Source: Jacaranda mimosifolia (Eukaryota; Streptophyta; Magnoliopsida; Lamiales; Bignoniaceae). From it: DNA of 64,000 bases. The notes beneath the pieces are model-generated. The model saw only the letters and a list, made by a program, of their open reading frames with translations. It was not told the DNA's origin and ran no database searches. Positions 34,723-45,377 of this stretch are shown one piece after another (within the stretch, counting starts at the first letter, position 1; the number at the start of each line of letters is the position of its first letter). The DNA is taken from positions 25,831,744-25,895,743 of the forward strand of contig CM032123.1 in assembly GCA_018894105.1 (NCBI GenBank), read 5' to 3'. Position numbers and translations under genes: made by a program.

Positions 34723-37700
34723 TTACTTGAGACTAAAAGGAAAAAGAGAAGAGAGAAGTTGAGATGAGAGATAAGTGACTAACCGAGTTGATACATAACC
34801 CCTGTGGATGCCTTGGGGTGTTTTGCCTTGTACTTCATAGTTGGGAATACGTTTAATTTTATCCCATTCTGGGCTACTTCCTTCGCCAAATTTCTCCACC
34901 AGAAATGGACAAGAGAGTATTTGTAGTACCTTTAAATTGGGCAGATATTGCATATGTTTGACGTTTTTGCATTCAATAAGTTTCAAAACTTGAATAGTTT
35001 GTATCTTAACAAGCCACGTGGGAAGTGCTACCAAGCCATCGAATTTCTGTAGCTGTAAAGAACTCAAGGTTGTGAGATTCTGGAGCTGCTCAGGTAGCTG
35101 AGTTAATTTCTCCCAACCAAACATTTGAAGAGAAGCAAGAGATGTAAAATAGTGCTGGACTTGTTTGGTCTTCTCTGAAGCAAGCGTGAGGCTTGAAAGA
35201 GCTTCTGGCCAGGGAAAGTAATCAAGCTCATCACAGAAGCCACCTAGTTCCAATTCTTTGAGTGATTTCAAGACTTGTATTCCACTTGGTAAAGCATTCA
35301 ACTTCTTACAATCTCTCAAAATGAGCTTGTACAGAGAGTGGAGATTACGTATGTCTGGAATGGCAACTAAACTGTGGCAGTTCCGTATTTCCAACGTCTG
35401 AAGAGAATCGAAGCTTTCCAGTCCAGCAGGAAGACATTCCAATGTGGAGCATTCAGCAATTTTGAACTCCTTAAGTTGCATGAGGTTTTCCATATCTGGT
35501 AAACAAGTCAGATTGGGACAGTTTACAATTCTAAGCTTCTCCAGTTTTACGAAAAGATTGGTCTGCAAAGGTGATGGGTGTTTTGCTTCCAACCACTTCT
35601 CTAGGCTTGACATGTCCTCTAATGTGAGCTCTTTTAGAGCTGGAAAGACAGTAATATCAGTTCTGGTTGAGTCTGCAGCATCAGTATTTGGCAACCCATA
35701 GAACTCATTTGTAATTTGCCTCACCTTTTGAAAACCATACAGACTAACAATTTCTAGACAAGGAAGGTGCCCAAGTGATGGCAGTTGTTCACACATGTTG
35801 AAGTCCCTTAGTTCAATCATCACCAGATTTTGAAGGATGGATGAACCTTGCAACATCCATGATGAAAGTTCTGTACCTTCAAAGTTAACCATCTTCAAAA
35901 TTTTCAAATTTGAATGAGGTTGTAGACCATCCAAAACATTCTTATCTTTGGAAACTTCTGCATCAGAGTTTGTGGAATAAGCATAAGGGTCTCTTCTGTT
36001 CCAACAAAGTTCTAACCTATCGATACTAGACTTCTTCGACAAATCTGCCTTTTTAGCTTCTTCTTCATTTCCAACGTGCTCCAGACCTAAAATGATTAAT
36101 TTACCTTTTAAATTCCTTAATACACCAAGCTCCTTGATTTCACAACCAATCTCTGGACACACAACAAAGTAAGGTATTGTTTGAAGATAAGCAAATTGCC
36201 CGAGCCTAGGAAGCCGACAGTTCAGTTTATTCTGGTGCTCATTAAGTATATAGAAATATCTCAAGTTAATCAAATTCTCAAAATTGGGAGGCAACTTGTT
36301 CAAGAAATTAAGCCTCAGTGTCTGCAAGTAGTACAGCTTGGTGATGGAATTAGGCAGTGTTGCAATTGAAGTTTTTGAGATGTCCAGATACCTCAGATGC
36401 TTCAACTTTCCTATGCAACGTGGCAGCTCATAGTAACCCTCATCTTCTAAGATCAGAACACGGAGACATTTGAGGCTTGCCAAGAGATCTGTTAAGACAC
36501 CACTCATTAAGTACAGGGTTCGTAGTTTTGCAGAAACCCTGTCTGGTATCTGTGAAATTAGCCTTTCATCACAAGTTAAATGTACAGCCTGAATATGGAT
36601 GCTATTTGCCTTCCTCATTAGGGGTGTGGAGCAAAAACCACTTGATATTTCCAGTGCAAGATCATGCACAAGATCATGCATCTTACAAGATTGGATGCTA
36701 TTTTGCTCATCCATTCTTAAATCTTGGAACAAAGAATTCTGCACCAGAATTTTGAAATAGTTATTACCTACAAAGTACTCCACAGGTGCACCATGAGTTT
36801 CCTCAGGTGGATTAAGCAGCCCTTGTGCCATCCAAAGTTGAATTAGTTTTTCCTTCTCCAAGATGGCGTCCTTCATAAAAATGGAACAATATGCAAAACA
36901 TTGTTTCAAAGATAGGGAAGGCAAATGATCATAACTCAACCTTAATGTGGATAGCACTACATCTCCAGTCAATAATGAACCCCATTTTTCACTTTTTTCC
37001 AGTATTGACCACTCATTCTCATCTTTAATGGTGTGCATTAAGTGAGCCAGAGTTTTTATTGCTAATGGCACCCCACCACATTTTTTTATCATCTCCTTGC
37101 CTATGGTCACCAGTTCTTCTCTTTCTACAGGACCACCAGCTGCAAATGCTATTTCTCTGAATAGTGTCCAACTCTGATCATCTGGTAGTCCATCTAATGA
37201 ATGAAACTGAGATGTTTGCATAGTCGAAACAACAGCATTACTACGCGTTGTGGCTAATATTTTGCTTCCAACAGAACCGCCTATATCTCTCAAGCAGTTT
37301 CTCATGGTTTCCCATTCGTCAATTTTTTCATTCCAAATGTCATCAAGAACAAGCAAATACTTCTTTCCACTCAGTTTCTCTTTAATCGCATCGATAATTG
37401 CTCCCCTGTTGGACAACTCATGGGAATGGGATAAGTGGAGACACTGCATCATCTCCTTCAATAACCTATTCACATCAAACTCATCAGAGACACAAATCCA
37501 CAGTCTGTTATCAAAAAGATTGATCACACTCTCATGGTCATAAACTATCTGAGCAAGGGTGGTTTTCCCTTGACCCGGCATTCCAACTATACTTATGACT
37601 TCTAGTTCTTCTTCAGACTTGGAAGAGAATAACATGTCTACAACCTTATCTATATCTTCATCCCTACCTACGACTTTAGACTTATCTGCAAAGGGATGAG

Positions 37701-38178
37701 AAGTCCTGATCTCTATAATCTGGGCACTCGTATGTAACACCTCAACCGGCCTAAGTCCAATATCATTTGCTCTTTTGTAAAGTTCGTCAAGCATTGAGTT
37801 GACTTCCTTTATCTTGCCAGCCATCACATGACGAAACAAAAGAGGGTTCGATAAAGAAAAGAAGCTGCGTACCTTGAACAGCTTACTCTTTCGAGGGCCT
37901 AATATCTTTTGCCGTAGAACTTCAAAAGCAAATTCGTCCAGCACGTTATCAGCATCAGATGCAGCAGAGCTGAGCTTCTTCAGCCACCGCTGCACGGACC
38001 TCAGACTGATGCGCTTGCCCTCAGCATCCAACAACAAATCTTGCATGATCTCCATTGTCTCAGCAAGCCTTTGGAGATCATCTTCAAAACCCCAGAGCAG
38101 GCTCAACTCTTCAGCAGCAAGTGCAAGTACCTTATTCAGCACCCCTTCAGCCACAATGCTCAGAATTGCTTCAGCCAT
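34723..38178 (-). CDS. CC-NB-LRR (CNL) disease resistance protein, RGA type
   Basis: An unbroken 1151-codon frame with its ATG at 38178-38176. Residues 1-150 form the Rx-type coiled-coil domain with an EDVID-like site (SDADNVLDE, 74-82). NB-ARC follows: P-loop GMPGQGKTT (199-207), kinase-2 LLVLDDIW (275-282), RNBS-B GSKILATTR (304-312), GLPL CGGVPLAI (367-374), RNBS-D CFAYCSIF (427-434) and MHD KMHDLVHDL (499-507). From about residue 545 to 1110 are LRRs of the LxxLxxLxL form. Such proteins sit in the cytosol as pathogen sensors; the switch binds ADP/ATP and the LRR sets specificity. All key motifs are present, so the gene looks functional. The P-loop has Pro and Gln where Gly and Val are more usual. 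The last 20 or so codons after IPNYEVQGK are atypical, and a pyrimidine tract ending TTTTAG just before the stop leaves a short 3' intron possible. No TIR or integrated decoy domain is seen. Confidence 0.95.
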   Translation of the reverse strand: MAEAILSIVAEGVLNKVLALAAEELSLLWGFEDDLQRLAETMEIMQDLLLDAEGKRISLRSVQRWLKKLSSAASDADNVLDEFAFEVLRQKILGPRKSKLFKVRSFFSLSNPLLFRHVMAGKIKEVNSMLDELYKRANDIGLRPVEVLHTSAQIIEIRTSHPFADKSKVVGRDEDIDKVVDMLFSSKSEEELEVISIVGMPGQGKTTLAQIVYDHESVINLFDNRLWICVSDEFDVNRLLKEMMQCLHLSHSHELSNRGAIIDAIKEKLSGKKYLLVLDDIWNEKIDEWETMRNCLRDIGGSVGSKILATTRSNAVVSTMQTSQFHSLDGLPDDQSWTLFREIAFAAGGPVEREELVTIGKEMIKKCGGVPLAIKTLAHLMHTIKDENEWSILEKSEKWGSLLTGDVVLSTLRLSYDHLPSLSLKQCFAYCSIFMKDAILEKEKLIQLWMAQGLLNPPEETHGAPVEYFVGNNYFKILVQNSLFQDLRMDEQNSIQSCKMHDLVHDLALEISSGFCSTPLMRKANSIHIQAVHLTCDERLISQIPDRVSAKLRTLYLMSGVLTDLLASLKCLRVLILEDEGYYELPRCIGKLKHLRYLDISKTSIATLPNSITKLYYLQTLRLNFLNKLPPNFENLINLRYFYILNEHQNKLNCRLPRLGQFAYLQTIPYFVVCPEIGCEIKELGVLRNLKGKLIILGLEHVGNEEEAKKADLSKKSSIDRLELCWNRRDPYAYSTNSDAEVSKDKNVLDGLQPHSNLKILKMVNFEGTELSSWMLQGSSILQNLVMIELRDFNMCEQLPSLGHLPCLEIVSLYGFQKVRQITNEFYGLPNTDAADSTRTDITVFPALKELTLEDMSSLEKWLEAKHPSPLQTNLFVKLEKLRIVNCPNLTCLPDMENLMQLKEFKIAECSTLECLPAGLESFDSLQTLEIRNCHSLVAIPDIRNLHSLYKLILRDCKKLNALPSGIQVLKSLKELELGGFCDELDYFPWPEALSSLTLASEKTKQVQHYFTSLASLQMFGWEKLTQLPEQLQNLTTLSSLQLQKFDGLVALPTWLVKIQTIQVLKLIECKNVKHMQYLPNLKVLQILSCPFLVEKFGEGSSPEWDKIKRIPNYEVQGKTPQGIHRGYVSTRLVTYLSSQLLSSLFPFSLK

Positions 38179-38995
38179 CTTGATTTAATTTTGCAACAAC
38201 TATTTGATGAAAAAACTGATGCAAGAGAATTTACTTAATGCAAATGAAGATAACGGAGGGAGGTCTGATTTATGTACACAGTCGGCACAAAAAAAAAAAA
38301 AATTCAGAATGAGAGATGGTTGGTGAAGCTGTCACATCTATTGCCTCTAAATTAAATTAATTTGTGGTTCCAGAAGAAAAATATATAACCACGAATGATT
38401 ATTATATGCAGCCACCAAGAGAAAATCCAAACTGAGAGTTGTTAGGCTTTGCCGTCACCCTTCATCACTGCCATTAAACTATAACAATTCTTGATCAAAG
38501 GGAAATGTGGAGTGTTTTATATTCATGCATAGTAGGGAGACAGCTGATAAAGATGTTTACACTCACCGATAGATAAATTCAAAATATGGATTGTTGGGTG
38601 ATAAATCTCCCACTTCACTCACCACCAATATCTTATTACTTGTATTATAATTTCATAATAGCTTGTTTCTCCTTCATCATACGTAGGATTTCTTGACAAT
38701 ATTGGACTACCGGCCGGCAATTTCATGTTCTGACAGCTCGAATATTATGATCGAATAGCTAGTAACAAATAGTTCAAATCTCGATGTCCAGTAAGAAATA
38801 AATATCAAAAGAAGCTTATCATCCATATTTATGGAGCTCGATCAACTCAAACTAAAACTGCATACCCGCGTGCATGATGGAAGGTCTAGAGTCATTACAG
38901 TCGTTCCTCTTCTCCAGCGGCCTCAGGCCGAAAGCATCCAATCCCGTTCGTATAGTTTTTGCTCCCTTGTGCCTAATTTATTAAAGGATTTGGCA
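38179..38995 (-). promoter_or_regulatory. upstream region of the CNL gene
   Basis: Reading on the - strand, a TATATATTT run lies about 200 bases before the start codon (near 38377-38386), a plausible TATA box. An A-rich tract is at 38288-38302. Nothing else is recognised up to the gypsy LTR starting at 38996. Confidence 0.3.
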
Positions 38996-39266
38996 TGTGA
39001 TATAAAAAAACTAAGATTTAAAAGTAAAAAAGTAAAAATTAAACAAAATGGTCCACTTAAATAAATAATAATTAAGTCAAAAGTTAATGGACTCAATTAA
39101 TTAAGCTTGTCAAGATAGACATTTAAACTTATAAATATCAACAATCAAAGTCGAACACGAAAAATCATTAATTAAAAATCTTGAGCTCTAACTTCATGCA
39201 AATACATCCAGAAGCAAAAATCCTTTGTTATTCGCTGGCTTTTGGAAATAACCCTAACTCTACTTT
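38996..39266 (+). repeat. 5' LTR of gypsy copy C
   Basis: Begins TGTGATATAAAAAAACTAAG and follows the copy A LTR loosely (AACTAAGA, GTAAAAA, AATGG, ACTCAAT). Its last part matches the copy B LTR (GAGCTCTAACT, AGAAGCAAAAATCC). The putative primer site TTTTGGTCATGTCTATGAG starts at about 39270. Confidence 0.5.
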
Positions 39267-39499
39267 CGAATAGCATCATTTTGGTCATGTCTATGAGAAC
39301 TCCCATCTAGAATAAGAATGTTGAGGATACAGATGAAATGCAGATCTTGAGATTCCAACATCCAAGAAGCGAGAACGCATAGAGCAACCAGCCTAAAGCG
39401 CAGTCATTTGTAAAACTAAAGCCAGTATTGAAGCGCATCTTCCACCGAGGACATGTTAGTGCAATAAGTTCCACTCTATGATGAACAAGTATTGCATTG

Positions 39500-40650
39500 G
39501 AGAACTCCTTTGTGCAAGCTGCGCCAAAGCGATCATCTAGTATGCTAGAGAACACCACCCTCAAGAGCAACCCCAATCCTCTTGCGGGAGCAAGGAACCC
39601 TCATCATCCAGGAAAGGACAGAACGAAGGATGAATTAAGAGTAGGATACTGCCCCTCCTCTACGTCAACAAATGGACATTCTAGTCTTACCTCTGAGCTG
39701 ACTCATCACAGTGATTGCTCTGTACAATGGGAGTTCAGACTCACTCAATTGTATGTCAATATTCAGGAGAAGCAAGAATGAGTACCTCCCTCTATACATT
39801 GCTCTTCTAAGCATAATTCCTTTTGCCTATCTATCTTAGCAAAGTCGTTTCCCTGGGCACAAAGACTGCTAACTTATCGGAGATTGATGGCATGGCGTGC
39901 CTCAGGAACACTTGGATAACTTCACCGCAAGGATGGAACTCTATGATCTGAGTGAAGCTGCTTACTACATGGTGTTCAACACCACCTTCACCAAGTATGC
40001 TCTAACATTGTTTGACCAAATGCAGGCTAGATCCATCGTAGGGTGGGAGCAACTAGCGGTAACACTTTCTCCACAATTTATCCATTAACTGCAAGTACCC
40101 CAATTGCTTCGTCCAAGGGTGGAAAATCTCTAAGGGAAAATCTCCAAGGGACAATTGCTTCGTCCAAGCAGTGCATGAGATCCCCACATGAGGAGCTCTT
40201 ACCTAACATTATTCACCAGTATTTAAGGCATCAAAAGTTTCTGGAGTCCATAGTTTAAAAGCCACCAACCACATTTAAGAACTCTTTATTTGATTAGAGA
40301 AGCACATCTAGATCGAAGAGATGAATTAGGTAGGGCAAAGCACGAGATAAAGTAGACAATAATAATAAGAGGTTGGGAGACTATCGACACAGCCCTACCA
40401 GAGCATTATCTTAATACACCTATTTTACAATATCCAAGATAGACATCCTGGTCGTGGTTAAAGAATGAGGCTTGATCCAGCACCCCTCAAAGATGGTGAC
40501 AACCCAAAGAAACAAAAGTCCAATAAGTGGCGCTGCTTCTACTATGACCGTGAGCATACTATTAAGGAGTGTTGGCATATGAAGAAAGAAATCGAGAGGT
40601 TGATCCAGAGCAAATACATGAAGACTATGTGGATCAAAAGTAGGTAAGTC
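39500..40650 (+). pseudogene. gypsy gag remnant, copy C
   Basis: The best block is 39897-40088, with QEHLDNFTARMELYDLSEAA followed by YYMVFNTTFTKYALTLFDQM and VGWEQLAVTLSPQFI. It is a near-canonical plant gypsy gag capsid segment, better kept than in copy A. The C-terminal zinc-knuckle region is at about 40515-40640 (CFYYDREHTIKECWHMKKEI then ERLIQSKYMK). Stops and a small duplication (CAATTGCTTCGTCCAAG at 40101 and again at 40152) separate the parts. Confidence 0.7.
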
Positions 40651-40859
40651 CTAAGAGGAAATTTGGAGCCAGAGGTAATAATACGCTCACCTGATGAGCA
40701 CTCAGAGTTGAAGGAATGATAGTGTAAATGAGACTCGAAGAACTTACCTACTATCAGCATATTTTTGTGATCTCTGGAGGACTTATAGTAGATGACTCCT
40801 CAGATGCAAGAAAGGCATTAACATGAGCAACAAGATAAGTTCAGGCCAACTCGATATAT

Positions 40860-41210
40860 CTAATAATAGATATATGAAGTGTGTCCTCCCTTCCCTAGCA
40901 TCACCTTCGGAGAAGAAAATATGGAGGTTAGGTTAGATGAACATAATGATGCCCTAGTAATCTTCGCGTCCTTGCAAATTTTTAGGTGAAGAAGATCTTA
41001 GTGGACAACGAAGCTTGGAAGATATATCTTCTATGATGCCTTCCTCCAACTTGGTGTGGATAATCTGCAGCTGCAGGAGTCAACACTCCCATAGTAGGAT
41101 TTATTTCCGAGGCAATGGAGGCATCGGGGGAAGTCTATTTTCCCCTTTCCTTAAGCGCTCATCCTTGGTAGTTCACGAAGTTGGTGAGTTTTCAAGACCC
41201 TATTAGCTTA
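40860..41210 (+). pseudogene. gypsy protease remnant, copy C
   Basis: The sequence reads EDIFYDAFLQLGVDNLQLQE and then FPLSLSAHPW in shifting frames. This corresponds to IIFYDAFV...PLSLGTHALEG of copy A. The active-site Asp region upstream is damaged. It ends before the LTR at 41435. Confidence 0.5.
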
Positions 41211-42455
41211 TAACATCATATTGTAAAGGCCAACTTTGAACCTTTTTCGAGTAATGGTATTAGCTTAACCCATGAAAATGAAGTTCCCATGTCGAGTGCA
41301 ATAGGTAAAACTATTGGTCACCAACATATTGTGAAAGAATGTTACACCAACATCTTGAAAACAAAGTCACTGCTTCAGAATCTTTATTAGAGTCACTGTT
41401 GGAGGATTCCTCATGAGGTACTTCAGATGAGTTATGAAAGTGCTATGGCCGAGATAAGCCAAACAAATTCAAAATTAAATAGCAAATCTCGAACCAAAGC
41501 AACATCCCCATGCATATATCATACAACATAAATGGATTAATCAGAAGATACCAACCTGAATCGCTCAAAATCCAAGGAGATGATGGATGATTCTTCATAT
41601 CACAGATTTCCGGCAGTTTCTGGCACAGCAGAGAAAAAGGAGAATATCTTCCAATTCTGATCTCCAAATGAAATGAGGAAAAATTCTCCAGAAATCTAAC
41701 TCAAATGCCGATCTTCTGTGAAAAAAATTGGATCAAATATCTATCGAATCGCTCCAGGAGAAAATCGTGAAGTGGATTGTTCTGCAGAAACCTTTTCTGG
41801 AATTGAGTGGCCTCACTTGTGGTCACCTCCAATGCAAGTCCACACACCTTAAAGCAATCCTAGAACGTCCAGATGTTTAGCTGGAGCAGATCTGGAATTT
41901 TTTGGTGAAGAAGGAGGTTTTTGAGTGAGAGAGAGAATGGATGGAAGTTAGATCTCTACTAACTTTGGAGAGAATTTTGGAGGAAGAATTTAACTTGCAA
42001 AATTCAGAATTTTGGCTAATGAATCTGGACTGATTTTCGGCCACTCCACCTCCCCTCATATAGAGGTGTGAGAGGTGTGATGCCACCTCCCATGCTCAGG
42101 GGGGGACCGAAAATTCCAAGGGCATAATTGTAAGTTGGTAATTCCACTATCATGTGGTCTTGCCAACTTGCTTAATTGGAATCCAATTCCAATTAATTCA
42201 AATCATATTTGAATTCTTCCCTCCAATAATATGTTCTCCTATTAATTAAATTAATCCAATTAATTTAATTAATTCAACTTGATTTAACAATTAAATCAAG
42301 CAAACTTAACTCTTTAAGTTTTCTTTAGTTAACTTAACTCTTTAAGTCAACTTCAATTATTCAACTATCAATGTGGCTCAAATAATCAACTCCTTAATTA
42401 TTTGCCTAATTTAACTCCTTAAATTAGTTGATCAATTTAACACTTAAATCAATCA

Positions 42456-45377
42456 TGTGACACCCCACTCTGGGTAACCCAAAGCTGAGATATCAAAACG
42501 TTCCATTTAATAATTCTGAACCAAAAATTACAATTCAATAGGCCCATAATCAGACATTTCATGCTCATCAGAAATAGCAGCGGATTCAAACTTAAACAAA
42601 CCTGTAATATACAATACATAACTAAATGTATGCCACCAGATTTCCAATTCAACTTATCAAAAGCAGCGGAATTACAACCTTACCAAACTCGATAATCTAT
42701 AAAACGAAGGCTAAGATTCATGTTCTTATATAACGAAATATTTACAACCTTTAAGTCATCCATATCATCATAATGTATCATAGATCTCAAATCCATACTT
42801 AGCAATCAGACGACTTCCATATATACATTCAACATCTGATCTATTACAAAACATACTCTTATCCAGCATGGAGTCCAAATCCCTTGCTTAGTCCCTATCT
42901 GAGAGAATAAAAATAAACGGGGGGTTAAGTCCAAAGGACTTAGTGAGGGATAACTGTAAGCATAATAGAAGGAATCTGTTGAGGGAGAATCAACTCAATA
43001 GACTGTAAATCAACAGTCAGGCAGAACAGATCAGAATACGGTCAGACAATCGATCAGGCAAGTAGTAAGTCAGTCGCATTCAGTCATTCAGTCAAGCATG
43101 CAATCAGTCAATCAGTCCGAAAACAATCAAAATCAATCAATAAACAGATCAGATCAATCGAATCAATCTAACAGATCATATCATAACAATCATATCAGTC
43201 CCTTAACAGCTCGTCCCGCTTTACAGCTAGGAACAACATATCGGCTCGTCCCGCTTTACAGCTTGGAACAACATATTAGCACGTCCCGAGCTTAACAGCT
43301 GGGAACAACATATCAGCTCATCCCGCTTTACAGCTGGGAACAACATATCAGCACGTCCCGAGCTTAACAGCTGGGAACAACATATCAGCTCATTCCGCTT
43401 TACAACTGGGAACAACATATCAGCATGTCCCAAGCTTAACAGTTGGGAACAACATATCAGTTCAACAAATAATAGTACGAACGGATAACAGATGTCAATC
43501 AAAGGATAACAATCGATGCCCAGGAATAGCCCTAGCACATCGCTCATACCTAGGAATAACCTTAGCATATAGCTGACAAACTAAATACCCAGGGAATAGC
43601 CCCTAGCGTATTGGACTTACAGAACGAATACCTAGGGAATAGCCCCTGGCGTATCAAACATACAGACAATTCAGAATAGTATAGAAGTGCCGATAGGGCA
43701 AACAATAATAGTACTGGACAGTACAGATATCAGAACAAACAAAAACAGAATCAGAACAGAAATAACCCGCGCAGGGGTGTCCGAATCAGATAACAGAATA
43801 TCAAAGATCTTAACAGATCACAGATTTCAATAACAGTACAGTCAGTTCAGAAATAGTAACCCGCACAAGGGTTTATCACAAATACCGATAAATGAAATGA
43901 AGTGTCAGATTGGCAGACCCTCACAAGGGTTCAACAATTCACGAATAGCAGTAATGAAAGCAATAACCCAAAGTGGGAGACCCTCACCTCTGTAATCTCA
44001 GAAGTGCTATCACGGTCAGCAGCCTATTGGTCCGCAGGACCCACTTCGTTGTTACCTATCCAAAAAGTAATATTTATAATCAAAATCCATACTTAATTCT
44101 ATTAATCACAATTATACCATTAACGATCCAGAATCAGTAATTTATCAATTAATACAGTATCTCATTCCTATTTCAAGGTCATGAACATAATCCTTACATA
44201 ATCAATTCCTAATCAAATGCCATTTAATCTTATAATACAATCCTTAATACTATAATAAGTCTAAGTTGGCATTATGCATGAGTCCAGGTCCACTAAATTC
44301 ATATTCCATAGCATGGGAAACCAACACATATATATATATATATATAACATCTCAACATCCTCAAATTCTATTCTTGGCATGGATACAACTCAATAAGGAA
44401 AATATACATATGCATGCACATACACATATATATAACAACTCTCCAATTCTCTACCACAACTACACAACGAGACCTCAATTTCACGAACCAACCACGCCAC
44501 TGCGTTCGCCACGTCGAGAAGAAGAAACCGTCCTGAGGTCGCCGGAGCACCGCCGGAGCTCCACCACCAACCGCCGAGCGCCGCCGTTCGCCGCTGCCGG
44601 AAAAATCCCCAACTTAGCAGTCTTGCTCCTCTCGAGCTCCTGAGTCCAAATATGTTATTAGTTTTCTGTTTTGAGTTTCGAGGCCGCCGAAAAACTCGAT
44701 TTTCAGTCCAAAAACCAACTTTCTTCTCAACTCCGATCACCGATTTTCTCTCCACTTCCACCGAGCCTCAGCCACATGCAACCACCCAGAACTCTTCCTC
44801 ACACCTAGAACTTCCAAAACCACCTCTCAAACACCTAAACCACTGCCGGAAAAGTGAAAACCCATCACCACCCAAAAATCGGTCTCCCTCCGACGGAAAA
44901 ACACCGCCGTCCGATGAGCTGCAAGTTGGAGGAAATGGAAACAATGTTGGTGGGGTTAGATTGGGGTTTAGGTCACCGGAGATAGGGTCACGGTGGTGGT
45001 TGACTCTCGCTTGAAGAAAAGGAAAGAAAATGGAATGGTGAAGAAGAAAGAAGAAAAAAATGAGAAGAAGGAAGAAAAGAAGAAGAGAAGAAAGCTGCTA
45101 AATTTCCAAAATTCAATTTTTTTTATTTTTCAATTAAGTCCCTGAATTTGTGAGACTCCTCAATTGAATCCCAAACTTTTGAAAATTACTCCTAAGCCCC
45201 TAAGTCAAGAAAATGTGTCAATTAAATCCTTAAAAATTGCAATTCTCACCCCCAAACTTCTAATTTCCTTGCAATTATGTCCTTTTATTATTAATTCTGA
45301 GCCCTAAAATCCGATTAACCGAAATCTTAATTTCTAAATCCCAATTTTCTGAAATACTGAATTTTAGGGGTGTTACA
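42456..45377 (-). mobile_element. solo LTR of a gypsy-type element, 2.9 kb
   Basis: Ends are TGTGACACCCC and GGGGTGTTACA, flanked by a perfect 5-bp duplication AATCA (42451-42455 and 45378-45382). Deleting the insert and one AATCA restores the sequence seen in LTRs 2 and 3. TG...CA ends, a 5-bp duplication, kilobase length and no pol make a solo LTR the simplest reading. The TGTAACACCCC start and long LTR are typical of plant chromovirus (Tekay-like) gypsy elements. The - orientation is inferred from the TGTAACACCCC end and CT-rich leader-like tract near 45000-45090. Confidence 0.82.
43197..43462. repeat. 35/37-bp alternating tandem repeat in the solo LTR
   Basis: AACAACATAT recurs at 43232, 43267, 43304, 43339, 43376, 43411 and 43448, spaced 35, 37, 35, 37, 35, 37. 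Odd units carry CTCGTCCCGCTTTACAGC and even units CACGTCCCGAGCTTAACAGC, a 72-bp dimer. A further short repeat with (G)AATAGCCCCTAGCGTAT follows at 43515-43650. Confidence 0.93.

Larger units (their letters stand above)
38996..41434 (+). mobile_element. gypsy-family element, 5' part only (copy C)
   Basis: An LTR, a primer-site remnant and decayed gag and protease follow each other in the same order as in copy A. Similarity stops at 41434, where the copia array begins, so its 3' half is missing or displaced. Shared stretches with copy A include GAGCAACCCCAATC, the gag motif (E/Q)EHL-x-NF-x-ARMELY and the protease region. Confidence 0.65.

Noticed and set aside
37250..38188. Several + strand frames of 60-104 codons
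   Set aside because: They are antisense to the CNL gene and have no motif of their own.
44266..45014. Overlapping Pro/Ser/Arg-rich frames of up to 125 codons on both strands
   Set aside because: They lie inside the solo LTR, overlap each other on both strands and show no domain; composition explains them.
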